DNA of 64,000 nucleotides from Christiangramia sp. OXR-203 (GTDB lineage Bacteria > Bacteroidota > Bacteroidia > Flavobacteriales > Flavobacteriaceae). The translations under genes were made by a program, and so were the position numbers. Below, piece after piece: positions 8,859 to 16,755 of this stretch. How positions within the stretch are numbered: position 1 is the stretch's first letter; each line of letters starts with the position of its first letter. The stretch spans positions 1,550,001 to 1,614,000 of the forward strand of contig NZ_CP139698.1 of NCBI RefSeq assembly GCF_034372165.1, in the 5' to 3' direction. Below the pieces are notes generated by a model. It was not told the DNA's origin and did no database searches. It worked only from the letters and a program-made list of their open reading frames with translations.

Positions 8859-10769
8859 TTATACATCTAAATCAAAGGTTGCTCGCAATTGGTCGAGTAG
8901 AGGATTGGCCTCTTTCAGTTTTTCATATTTTTCCTGCGGAGTAAAGGCGTATTTTTTGGAAACAGCTTCATCTACATGAATGATCAGCTTTATATGCGTA
9001 TTTCTAAGTCTGGCTTTTAGAAAATTCATTAGTCTGTTCTCTTCCCGTTCAAGATCGATCTTCATCGTTTCATTCGGAAAGGTGAGATGAATATCTCTAT
9101 TTTCAAGACTGGGTGTTTGCGATTCGAAAATAGATGCGAGAATCTTTTCACCTTTATTCTTCAGTTTTTCTGAATAATTTTTCCATTCCCGTATCATATC
9201 TTCTTCGGAAAACTCATCATCCATTACCTCTTCAACAGGCAACATCGCTTTTTGTTTTTCCGCCAGTTCCTTTTTTTTACTAATGCTCTTTAAAGACAGG
9301 CCAGATACCTTTTCCCGTTTGATCTCAGGAAGAATCTTTTTCGTTCTAACAGGTTCTTCTTCAGCAACTTTTCTAAATTCCTGTACTTCGGTCTTTTCAG
9401 TAGAGTTCGATGTTTGCTTCGGAAGATTTAAAGAATCAAGGTTTGCATCGGTTTCAGCAGCATTAGTCTGAGTTGCGGCTGAAAATTCATTAGAATCCGA
9501 AGGACTCTCCTTAGAATAATAAGTTGCCTCTTCTGGTTTAGCACATGATTCCGGTGCTTTTTTAGGATCTGGAAGACCAATTTCTTCAGCAGGAGTAGAG
9601 CTGTCATGCTCACTTTCCCTTAGCAGTTCTTTCTTCTCATTCGATATTTGAACCGAATGCTGAGTGAAATGTTCCGGGGGAACTATGTTGCGTTCAGACT
9701 TTTTTTTTTGCGTATCGAAAGTGATCGAAGCCAGTTGCATTAAGCAAAGTTCAACCAGCAATCTTTGATTCTGACTCGTCTTATATTTTAGATCGCAGGA
9801 ATTTGCAAGTTCAATTGCTTCCATCAAAAATTGATGTGAAGTTTGTTGAGACTGTTCAAAATATCGAGCTTTTGTTTGTTCTCCCACTTCTAGCAATTGG
9901 ATGGTTTTCTGATCCTTGCAAACTAGCAAATCTCTAAAATGAGATGCCAATCCTGCAATGAAATGATGTCCATCAAATCCTGTAGCTAGGATTTCATTAA
10001 ATTTCAGAAGTAATTGGGGAATATCATTCGCGAGAATCAAATCTGTGACCTGCATATAAGTGTCATAATCCAGAACATTCAGATTTTCTGTAACTGCCTG
10101 TCTTGTAAGTTCATTTCCACTGAAACTAACCACACGATCATAGATAGACAGTGCATCACGCATCGCACCATCGGCTTTTTGAGCGATAATATGCAAGGCG
10201 TCATCTTCTGCTTTTACACCTTCCTGTTCAGCAATATAACCAAGATAGTTCTTCGCATCTGTTACAGTAATTCTCTTAAAATCAAATATCTGGCAACGAG
10301 ACAGGATCGTTGGAATGATCTTGTGCTTTTCTGTCGTGGCCAGTATAAAAATAGCATGTTTTGGCGGTTCTTCAAGAGTCTTTAAAAAAGCATTGAATGC
10401 AGAAGCAGATAACATATGCACCTCATCAATAATATAGACCTTATATTTTCCAACCTGTGGCGGGATACGAACCTGGTCAATAAGATTTCGAATATCATCC
10501 ACCGAGTTGTTCGAAGCCGCATCCAGTTCAAATATATTGAAAGCGAAATCTTCGTCTGGAGCCTGAGTACCATCATGATTGATCATTTTTGCGAGGATAC
10601 GGGCACAGGTAGTTTTACCTACACCACGAGGTCCTGTAAATAACAAAGCCTGGGCGAGATGATTGTTATGGATAGCGTTCGCGAGCGTATTGGTGATCGC
10701 TTGCTGTCCAACAACATCTTTGAATGTTTGAGGCCTGTATTTACGTGCTGATACTACAAAATGTTCCAT
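8859..10769 (-). CDS. dnaX: DNA polymerase III clamp loader subunit gamma/tau
   Basis: The clamp loader ATPase has Walker A (GPRGVGKTT), Walker B/DEVH (IIDEVHMLS), the sensor-1 region (ATTEKHKIIPTILSRC) and sensor-2 region (GAMRDALS). I take the ATG at 10769 (MEHFVVSARKYRPQ, 636 residues) over a TTG one codon upstream. Residues to about 350 form domains I-III; the rest is acidic, low-complexity linker and a tau-type tail. Two oddities stand out. The four-Cys zinc module normally found between Walker A and ELDAASNN is absent. An A10 tract (9700-9709) at the end of domain III could generate a short gamma form. Confidence 0.97.
   Translation of the reverse strand: MEHFVVSARKYRPQTFKDVVGQQAITNTLANAIHNNHLAQALLFTGPRGVGKTTCARILAKMINHDGTQAPDEDFAFNIFELDAASNNSVDDIRNLIDQVRIPPQVGKYKVYIIDEVHMLSASAFNAFLKTLEEPPKHAIFILATTEKHKIIPTILSRCQIFDFKRITVTDAKNYLGYIAEQEGVKAEDDALHIIAQKADGAMRDALSIYDRVVSFSGNELTRQAVTENLNVLDYDTYMQVTDLILANDIPQLLLKFNEILATGFDGHHFIAGLASHFRDLLVCKDQKTIQLLEVGEQTKARYFEQSQQTSHQFLMEAIELANSCDLKYKTSQNQRLLVELCLMQLASITFDTQKKKSERNIVPPEHFTQHSVQISNEKKELLRESEHDSSTPAEEIGLPDPKKAPESCAKPEEATYYSKESPSDSNEFSAATQTNAAETDANLDSLNLPKQTSNSTEKTEVQEFRKVAEEEPVRTKKILPEIKREKVSGLSLKSISKKKELAEKQKAMLPVEEVMDDEFSEEDMIREWKNYSEKLKNKGEKILASIFESQTPSLENRDIHLTFPNETMKIDLEREENRLMNFLKARLRNTHIKLIIHVDEAVSKKYAFTPQEKYEKLKEANPLLDQLRATFDLDV
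9694..9710 (-). promoter_or_regulatory. Probable dnaX slippery site producing gamma
   Basis: On the - strand the frame reads CAA AAA AAA AAG TCT GAA, giving ten consecutive A at codons 354-357 (ATG at 10769 as codon 1). Adding one A by transcriptional slippage, or a -1 ribosomal shift, gives CAA AAA AAA AAA GTC TGA, a stop after one extra residue. Losing one A gives AGT CTG AAC GCA ACA TAG. Both alternatives therefore close at once, right after the domain III end (LCLMQLASITFD). A T10 homopolymer is also error-prone in sequencing, but the 0-frame reads on for 279 codons. Confidence 0.7.
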
Positions 10770-10786
10770 CAAAATCTATTGAACTA

Positions 10787-10794
10787 CAAATATA
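10787..10794 (-). promoter_or_regulatory. -7 box of dnaX
   Basis: TATATTTG on the - strand matches the Bacteroidota TANNTTTG consensus, 17 bp before the dnaX ATG at 10769. No clear -33 TTG is visible. Confidence 0.5.
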
Positions 10795-10871
10795 AAAATC
10801 CCAATTCTAATCGAGGTGGACCGGGGTGTTTTTTATGAACAAATGACTTAAGAAATGAACATAATTTGACT

Positions 10872-10879
10872 TACATTTG
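10872..10879 (+). promoter_or_regulatory. -7 box of rnpB
   Basis: TACATTTG matches TANNTTTG. Transcription would begin about 7 nt downstream, at the 5' end predicted independently from the RNase P P1 helix. Confidence 0.65.
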
Positions 10880-10883
10880 CCGG

Positions 10884-11194
10884 AAGCAGGCCGCCTTATC
10901 GCTCCGACATATACCTCGGAGAGGAAAGTCCGGACACCACAGGGCAGTATAGTGGGTAACGCCCACCGATCGTGAGATCAGGACCAGTGCAACAGAAAGA
11001 ATGTACAGGTTAAGCTGTAGTGAAACCAGGTAAACTCTATGCGGTGCAATGCCATGTAAACCGGCATTTAAGGATCGCCCGTCCGTTGCCGGAGGGTAGG
11101 CAGCTCAAGATTAGTGGTAACGCTAATTTTAGATAAATGATAAGGAATCCGATCTTATTATCGGATGACAGAATCCGGCTTACAGGCCTGCTTT
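10884..11194 (+). ncRNA. rnpB: RNase P RNA, bacterial class A
   Basis: This is the catalytic RNA that removes 5' leaders from pre-tRNA. The 5' strand AAGCAGGCC at 10884 pairs with GGCCTGCTT at 11186-11194 to form P1. The universal 5' core GAGGAAAGTCCGGAC (10921-10935) with CACCACAGGGCA, and the 3' core ACAGAATCCGGCTTACAGGC (11168-11187), are intact. A T-run follows P1 and can serve as terminator. The last 15 nt overlap the 3' end of the convergent GH16 gene. Confidence 0.96.
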
Positions 11195-12046
11195 TTTATT
11201 CTCTATTCGTTGGTACACTCGTACATAATCGATTTTGAATTTCTGCGGAAAATTTGAATCATCGATCTCTCCTGCCCACTTTCCTCCAAGTGCGAGATTG
11301 ATCAATAGAAAGAATGGCTTTCTAAATGGATTGTTAGTAGTTCCGGCATCTGCAATTTCAAACGTATGATAAACTTCATCATCTACCAGGAATTGGATGC
11401 GATCCCTGTCCCAGTCTACTGAATATACATGGAATTTTTCTGTAACAATATCGACGTAAGTAGTATCAGTTTTGGAAACGATCTCATTCTGCTCATTTGC
11501 ATAATGAACACTTCCATGAATTTCTCCCTGGTTTTTTCCTACATGTTCCATAATATCGATCTCACCAGCTTCAGGGTACTTTACGTCTTTGAAGTTTGAA
11601 CCTAGCATCCAAATTGCAGGCCAGGATCCGGCAGACTTTGGTAAACTCGCACGAACATCTATTCTACCATATTTAAAATCAAACTTTCCCGAGGTGTGAA
11701 TACTACCAGAAGTGTAGTTGGTTTCCGGTGTGTTGATGCGATAATCTTTTATCGCAGGATCGTAATCAGGATTTTCAAAATACTCGTTCCTGGCGGTTAT
11801 AATTAATTTACCGTTTTTAACGCGTACATTTTTTTTTCTTGAAGTGTAATATTGTGCCTCCAGATTTCTAATGAATCCGGTTTCATAACTCCATTTTGTA
11901 GGATCTGGTTTTCCCGAATGATCAAATTCATCCTGCCAGACCAGTTTCATTTGTTGGGCATTCATCATAAAACCTGTAAAAAATAGAATAGTAGTAGCGG
12001 TTAATTGTAGCCTTCTAAAACTTCGAATTCTGAGAAAGCATCCCAT
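11180..12046 (-). CDS. GH16 family glycoside hydrolase, secreted (laminarinase-like)
   Basis: The family includes endo-beta-1,3-glucanases and other beta-glucan or galactan hydrolases. The catalytic signature is E162-I-D164-I-M-E167 (GEIDIMEHVG), preceded by SWPAIWMLGSN. I choose ATG at 12046, which starts a basic n-region (RIRSFRR) and a hydrophobic core ending MNAQ, a signal peptide; it yields 288 residues. The frame extends upstream to 12166, but that segment is antisense to nothing useful and merely overlaps the preceding gene in another frame. The gene overlaps its upstream neighbour by 32 bp and its last codons lie in the rnpB 3' end. Laminarin use fits a marine flavobacterium, but substrate is inferred. 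Confidence 0.9.
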   Translation of the reverse strand: MGCFLRIRSFRRLQLTATTILFFTGFMMNAQQMKLVWQDEFDHSGKPDPTKWSYETGFIRNLEAQYYTSRKKNVRVKNGKLIITARNEYFENPDYDPAIKDYRINTPETNYTSGSIHTSGKFDFKYGRIDVRASLPKSAGSWPAIWMLGSNFKDVKYPEAGEIDIMEHVGKNQGEIHGSVHYANEQNEIVSKTDTTYVDIVTEKFHVYSVDWDRDRIQFLVDDEVYHTFEIADAGTTNNPFRKPFFLLINLALGGKWAGEIDDSNFPQKFKIDYVRVYQRIENKKAGL

Positions 12047-12404
12047 TGGCCCAGGCAAGAGCTTCAGATTTATTATCAAACATCTCGAAAGGAATTGTTG
12101 CAAATTGTTTTTCAAAATTAGCAGTAAGGGCACCATCATTTTCACGTAGTACAATTGCGATCCCAATTAAAGATTTTCTTTGAATTAGATCTATATAGAT
12201 AACAGGATTAACGTTGTACTTGTTCTTCCTATTGCTTATATATACCCATTTTCTATCTCCAAAGTGATCGTAGAAGATTTTCCTCATTTCTTCGATCTGT
12301 TCCTTATCAAGAACCTGGTCTTCCTTAATCGTAGAAATCACATATTGTTCATGTAGTTCAAGATCAGCATACGTGAGGTTAAGTCTTCTTACCTGGTGTG
12401 TCAT
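12015..12404 (-). CDS. Conserved hypothetical protein, possible STAS/SpoIIAA-like fold
   Basis: The protein has 129 residues, no signal peptide and no membrane segment. The pattern KWVYISNRKNKYNVNP then IGIAIVLRE and a C-terminal KQFATIPFEMFDNKSEALAW resembles the beta-alpha layout and final helix of SpoIIAA-like proteins, but this is weak. It lies 16 bp downstream of rsmD. I cannot assign a function. Confidence 0.7.
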   Translation of the reverse strand: MTHQVRRLNLTYADLELHEQYVISTIKEDQVLDKEQIEEMRKIFYDHFGDRKWVYISNRKNKYNVNPVIYIDLIQRKSLIGIAIVLRENDGALTANFEKQFATIPFEMFDNKSEALAWANGMLSQNSKF

Positions 12405-12420
12405 AGTATGAAGGTAGTAA

Positions 12421-12954
12421 TTATTCGAAGAAACTAAAAACGCTACTTCCGTACTTTCTCTGATGACTATAATGGGGAAATTGACTTAGATCTGTGTGTT
12501 TAGAGTGTTCAATGATCAATGCACCATCCTCGTTTAACAGGTCACGATAAAAGATGATTTCAGCGATCTTTCCAAATTGATCTGTAGTAAAATCGTAAGG
12601 AGGGTCGGCAAAAATTAGATCAGATCTTGTAGCTCCTTTTTCAAGATATTTATAAACATCACTTTTAATAGCTATTATTGAAAGCTCCAGTTCTTCAGAA
12701 GTCTTCTTTATAAATTTAACGCAGTCAATATGTGCATCTACAGCAGTAATATCTTTGGCGCCGCGGGAACCAAATTCAAATGCTAAATTCCCTGTTCCAG
12801 AAAATAGATCAAGTATTTTAAGTTCTGAAATATGATACTGGTTATTCAGAATATTAAATAGCGCTTCCTTAGCCATATCTGTCGTTGGTCTAACCGGCAG
12901 TTTTGAAGGAGCGGTAATTCGTCTTCCTTTATGCTTTCCTGATATTATTCTCAT
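12421..12954 (-). CDS. rsmD: 16S rRNA (guanine966-N2)-methyltransferase
   Basis: RsmD methylates G966 of 16S rRNA with S-adenosylmethionine. The 177-residue protein begins MRIISGKHKGRR, has the SAM motif LDLFSGTGNLAFE and the catalytic FADPPYDF. Its ATG overlaps the stop of the DUF3822 gene by 4 bp (ATGA), indicating translational coupling. Confidence 0.95.
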   Translation of the reverse strand: MRIISGKHKGRRITAPSKLPVRPTTDMAKEALFNILNNQYHISELKILDLFSGTGNLAFEFGSRGAKDITAVDAHIDCVKFIKKTSEELELSIIAIKSDVYKYLEKGATRSDLIFADPPYDFTTDQFGKIAEIIFYRDLLNEDGALIIEHSKHTDLSQFPHYSHQRKYGSSVFSFFE

Positions 12955-13778
12955 GATAGACTTTTAATGTTTAAATATTCGGCCAAAGGATATTTCGGCT
13001 TCGCTTCTTCGGAAAAACTGAAAGTATGAAATACGTCTAAAAAGGAAATATTCGTGATGTATCTGTACGCTATATTATATTCTTCTGAATTTTTTGTGAT
13101 ATCACCGAGCAAGATCAATTCAACCTCTTTAGGATCCAACTCAAGTTGTTCCAGAGTAAATAGCAGGAAGTAGATAAAATCTTCTTTAGTTTCAAACTCA
13201 AAACTATTAGCGAAGATCAACTTAGAGTTCTGGATCACTACCAATTCGTAATGATGTAAATGAGTATGTAAATAAATCTTGGGTTTTTCCGAAGATTTTA
13301 TTTTCAGTAGGCTATCTATAAGAATACTCAGACTATGCCGGTATTCAAATTCACCGAACATATCAAAGAAATAATTGATGATATTGGCGTAGGGGATGTA
13401 CACATTAACAAGTTCATTATTGATCTCGTCATGAGCAATAAAGTCGGTTTTGAGTATTTTGGCATTAAACTTCAGGAAACTTACTGCCTGATCTTCGTCA
13501 AACAATTCGGAAGGAACTAGTGTAAAAAGTGTATTGGTGAAAAATAAACTGGCTTCCTGAACCGGTTGCTGAAGAATGGGCTCTTTTTCAATAATAAGTT
13601 CTATCCTGGAAAGGACTTTTATAGGATCGAGTTGTTTTTCAAAGTCAAAACTTTTCAAATATTCGATCTCCTGGCGCTCTTTATCCAGGATACAAAAAGA
13701 AAGTCCATCCAGGCTAACCTGAATGGACATCTTTTTATTTGCTTTGATATTACTAGTCGTTGTCGCTATCTCCACCAT
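12951..13778 (-). CDS. DUF3822 family protein
   Basis: This is a Bacteroidota family of unknown function usually found next to rsmD. The core starts KMSIQVSLDGLSFCIL, and the acidic, Phe-rich sequence (FSFSEEAKPKYP near the end) is typical. I choose ATG at 13778 (MVEIATTTSN, 275 residues); ATG at 13799 and 13730 are alternatives. It overlaps the upstream gene by 26 bp. The two-lobed architecture suggests an actin-like ASKHA fold, but I cannot show catalytic residues. Confidence 0.85.
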   Translation of the reverse strand: MVEIATTTSNIKANKKMSIQVSLDGLSFCILDKERQEIEYLKSFDFEKQLDPIKVLSRIELIIEKEPILQQPVQEASLFFTNTLFTLVPSELFDEDQAVSFLKFNAKILKTDFIAHDEINNELVNVYIPYANIINYFFDMFGEFEYRHSLSILIDSLLKIKSSEKPKIYLHTHLHHYELVVIQNSKLIFANSFEFETKEDFIYFLLFTLEQLELDPKEVELILLGDITKNSEEYNIAYRYITNISFLDVFHTFSFSEEAKPKYPLAEYLNIKSLS

Positions 13779-14415
13779 ATCTGTCAAACCCATTACCACT
13801 GGTACTAACTTCTGTCATACTACCAACGCTAATGTATCTTCCGTTTACATCATCCACAGACTGTACTTCATTTTCCTGAAGAATTAGAGTTCTATCCTGA
13901 TCTGATAGTACTACAGCTTTAGAAATTCTAGCTTCGAATACTGGAATTTTATTATCACCTTTTTGAATCGTACCTGCTCTAAGTTCGAACTTTTCGTTCA
14001 CCCCTTCTACAGGAACATTCATCATGGTTTGATATCTTTCTTTATCACCTTTAAACAATGAGTCACTTACTGGCACGAAACCTAAAGTGTCAATGATCAC
14101 TTTTTCAATGTTCTTATCTACACCGTATGTTTTGGCATACTCTTCGTCTAGCATTACAGTATCACGTCTTTGCGTGATCGCAAATTCAGCAGTGTCAAGG
14201 AAACGAACCAGGCTATCCCAGTTACCAGTGAATTTTCCAGTTACTTCCTGATGTGCAAGCTCAGCAGCTCTGATATCCTTAAGATTTTTAATTACTTTGG
14301 TATATCTCTTTTCCTTAATCTTATTAAATTGTAGTGGTTCGTAAACCGCGTTGAAAGTAAGATATGCCAGGAAGATAATAACCAACCAAAGAAGTATCTG
14401 AATTACAAATCTCAT
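13753..14415 (-). CDS. Membrane-anchored protein of unknown function
   Basis: The 220-residue protein has one N-terminal transmembrane helix (residues about 4-22, IQILLWLVIIFLAYLTF), then a Lys-rich helix (KIKEKRYTKVIKNLKDIRAAE) and a soluble domain. The juxtamembrane region IRAAELAHQEVTGKFTGNWDSL recalls the helix and loop after the transmembrane segment of pilin/pseudopilin proteins. The C-terminus is Gly/Asp-rich. It heads the DUF3822-rsmD operon with its own -7 box at 14459-14466. Confidence 0.8.
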   Translation of the reverse strand: MRFVIQILLWLVIIFLAYLTFNAVYEPLQFNKIKEKRYTKVIKNLKDIRAAELAHQEVTGKFTGNWDSLVRFLDTAEFAITQRRDTVMLDEEYAKTYGVDKNIEKVIIDTLGFVPVSDSLFKGDKERYQTMMNVPVEGVNEKFELRAGTIQKGDNKIPVFEARISKAVVLSDQDRTLILQENEVQSVDDVNGRYISVGSMTEVSTSGNGFDRYGGDSDND

Positions 14416-14458
14416 GCTTTTAAAATTTAGTTTAGTTTAAAGGTTAATGGGTTACACG

Positions 14459-14466
14459 CAAATCTA
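14459..14466 (-). promoter_or_regulatory. -7 box for the 14415 operon
   Basis: TAGATTTG on the - strand matches TANNTTTG, 43 bp before the ATG at 14415. It faces away from the divergent box at 14513. Confidence 0.55.
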
Positions 14467-14512
14467 CAACTTTTTTTTATTCGTAAAAGTTTCTGTCATA
14501 AAAATCCATTAG

Positions 14513-14520
14513 TATCTTTG
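14513..14520 (+). promoter_or_regulatory. -7 box that decides the helicase start
   Basis: TATCTTTG is a full TANNTTTG match. Transcription would start near 14527, so the in-frame TTG at 14518 lies inside the promoter and cannot be the start codon; the ATG at 14539 is the first usable one. Confidence 0.65.
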
Positions 14521-14538
14521 AGTTTTTACGCACTTTCT

Positions 14539-15975
14539 ATGGATATACCCACGCCGGATTCCTTCTTCAAATTACTTATTCAGGACCTTGAATTTCAACC
14601 AACCACAAAACAGGATATCGCATTACAAATGCTTTCTAAATTCGTGGTGGAAGGAGGGCGAGATAAGTTGTTCTTACTGAAGGGTTTCGCTGGTACGGGT
14701 AAAACTACCATAATTAGCACGCTTACCAAGAACTTATGGAAGATACGAAAGTCCGGAATTCTACTGGCACCAACGGGAAGAGCTGCTAAGGTAATCTCCA
14801 ATTATTCCAATAAAGAAGCTTTTACCATTCATAAGAAGATCTATTTTCCGAAGAAATCGGGAAATGGGGGTGTTCAATTCACATTACAGCCTAACAAACA
14901 CAAGAACAGCCTGTTCATTGTTGATGAAGCATCGATGATCTCAGATGACGGTGGAAACTCCAAACTTTTCGAAAATGGATCACTGCTAGATGATCTAATC
15001 GAGTATGTCTATGCCGGGCACAATTGTCAGCTTATCTTAATTGGAGATACCGCGCAGCTACCACCAGTAAAAATGGATCTTAGTCCGGCGCTTGAGGAAG
15101 AGAAGCTGGGACTTAACTATAATAAGGAGGTTTCTTTTATCGAACTTGATGAAGTAGTACGGCAAAGTGAAGGCAGTGATATATTGCACAATGCGACTCT
15201 TATCCGGGAAAGCCTGCAGGAGGAATTCTATGAAAGCTTTCAATTCGAGCTTTCCAGCAATGCCGATGTGATTCGATTAACTGATGGGTATGAGATCATG
15301 GATGCTATTCAGGATTCCTATGGCGAGAATGGACATGAAGATACTAGTATCATTGTACGGTCCAATAAAAGGGCGAATATGTACAATCAACAAATAAGAT
15401 CCCGAATTCTGTTTCAGGAAGATGAACTTTCTCCTGGAGATTATTTAATGGTCGTGAAGAATAATTATTTCTGGATTAAACCGACCAGTGAAGCCGGGTT
15501 CATTGCAAATGGCGATATTGTAAAAGTGCTGGAGATCTTTGGATTTAAAGAATTATACGGATTCAGGTTTGCTGAAGTACAGGTGCGAATGGTTGATTAT
15601 CCTAAAATGAGACCTTTTGAAACGGTCATTATGCTGGATACGCTTACCACGAATACACCTTCGCTTACTTACGAAGAATCAAACCGACTTTATGAGGAAG
15701 TCAAAAAGGATTACGCGCATGAAAGGTCTAAGTACAAACAGTTCATGAATGTGAAAAACAATAAATATTTCAACGCTCTCCAGATAAAATTCTCTTATGC
15801 TATCACCTGTCATAAGTCCCAGGGTGGCCAGTGGAAAAATGTATTTATCGAGCAACCTTACTTGCCAAACGGAGTAGGGAAGGAGTACTTAAGATGGTTA
15901 TATACTGCGATCACCCGGGCCCAGGAAAAATTATATCTTATAGGATTCGGGGACGATTTTTTCGCTGGTAAGTAA
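14539..15975 (+). CDS. RecD/Dda-like superfamily 1 DNA helicase
   Basis: The protein is 478 residues from ATG 14539. Motifs in order are Walker A at residues 49-56 (GFAGTGKT), Walker B (FIVDEASMIS), motif III (LIGDTAQLPPV), a UvrD_C_2-type region with TCHKSQGGQW and motif VI (YTAITRAQEKLYLI). The lack of a RecBCD partner and the short length fit a stand-alone Dda/RecD2-like 5'-3' helicase in repair or recombination. It precedes kdsB by 27 bp in the same direction, probably without a functional link. Confidence 0.9.
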   Translation: MDIPTPDSFFKLLIQDLEFQPTTKQDIALQMLSKFVVEGGRDKLFLLKGFAGTGKTTIISTLTKNLWKIRKSGILLAPTGRAAKVISNYSNKEAFTIHKKIYFPKKSGNGGVQFTLQPNKHKNSLFIVDEASMISDDGGNSKLFENGSLLDDLIEYVYAGHNCQLILIGDTAQLPPVKMDLSPALEEEKLGLNYNKEVSFIELDEVVRQSEGSDILHNATLIRESLQEEFYESFQFELSSNADVIRLTDGYEIMDAIQDSYGENGHEDTSIIVRSNKRANMYNQQIRSRILFQEDELSPGDYLMVVKNNYFWIKPTSEAGFIANGDIVKVLEIFGFKELYGFRFAEVQVRMVDYPKMRPFETVIMLDTLTTNTPSLTYEESNRLYEEVKKDYAHERSKYKQFMNVKNNKYFNALQIKFSYAITCHKSQGGQWKNVFIEQPYLPNGVGKEYLRWLYTAITRAQEKLYLIGFGDDFFAGK

Positions 15976-16002
15976 TTCCTATTTTTACATAAAATTTCTC
16001 AC

Positions 16003-16755
16003 ATGCAAGATTCTTCAAAATTACGTGTTATTGCAATGATCCCTGCGCGATATGAAGCCTCCAGGTTTCCAGGTAAATTGATGCAGGATCTAAATGGCCA
16101 GACGGTGATCGCCACAACCTATAAAGCGGCTAAGAGCACCGGGCTTTTTGATGAAGTGTACGTGGTGACAGATGATGATCGTATTTATGATGAAGTGATC
16201 AAAATTGGAGGTAAAGTTGTGCGTAGCCAGAAAGAACACGAATGCGGGAGTGATAGAATCGCTGAAGCTGTAGAGAATATGGATGTAGATATTGTTGTAA
16301 ATGTACAGGGCGATGAACCATTTATTGACACCAATAGTCTAACGAAATTACTGGAAGTTTTCCAGCAGCCAGGTTCCGAAGAAATTGATCTGGCTAGTTT
16401 AAAAACTGAACTAAAAGACCTGGAAGAGATCAATAATCCTAATAATGTAAAGGTGATCACCGGCAAAGACCAGTCTGCGTTATACTTCTCAAGATTCCCA
16501 ATTCCTTATCCAAGGGATACTTCGGTGGATACCGTTTACTATAAACATGTTGGAATTTACGCGTTCAGAAAATCTGCACTAATGGATTTCTATCGTTTAC
16601 CAATGCTGCCTTTAGAGGCTTCAGAAAAGATAGAGTGCATTCGGTATCTTGAATATGGCAAGAAGATCAAAATGGTTGAAACCAGTGTGAAAAGTATTGG
16701 AATTGATACACCAGAAGACCTGGAGAAAGCCAGAAAACTGCTAGCTAATTACTAA
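16003..16755 (+). CDS. kdsB: 3-deoxy-manno-octulosonate cytidylyltransferase
   Basis: KdsB activates Kdo with CTP to CMP-Kdo for lipopolysaccharide inner core. The 250-residue protein has the nucleotide-binding [13 protein letters not shown], the [14 protein letters not shown] motif and [10 protein letters not shown]. Its 3' end overlaps the convergent photolyase by 11 bp. kdsC lies elsewhere in this window (28613-29128). Confidence 0.96.
   Translation: MQDSSKLRVIAMIPARYEASRFPGKLMQDLNGQTVIATTYKAAKSTGLFDEVYVVTDDDRIYDEVIKIGGKVVRSQKEHECGSDRIAEAVENMDVDIVVNVQGDEPFIDTNSLTKLLEVFQQPGSEEIDLASLKTELKDLEEINNPNNVKVITGKDQSALYFSRFPIPYPRDTSVDTVYYKHVGIYAFRKSALMDFYRLPMLPLEASEKIECIRYLEYGKKIKMVETSVKSIGIDTPEDLEKARKLLANY

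Noticed and set aside
9283-9471. + strand frame inside the dnaX linker
   Set aside because: It is antisense to the low-complexity tau region and has no promoter or motif.
12047-12166. N-terminal extension of the GH16 frame
   Set aside because: It overlaps the coding region of the upstream gene in another frame and lacks the signal peptide at its start; ATG 12046 begins a proper one.
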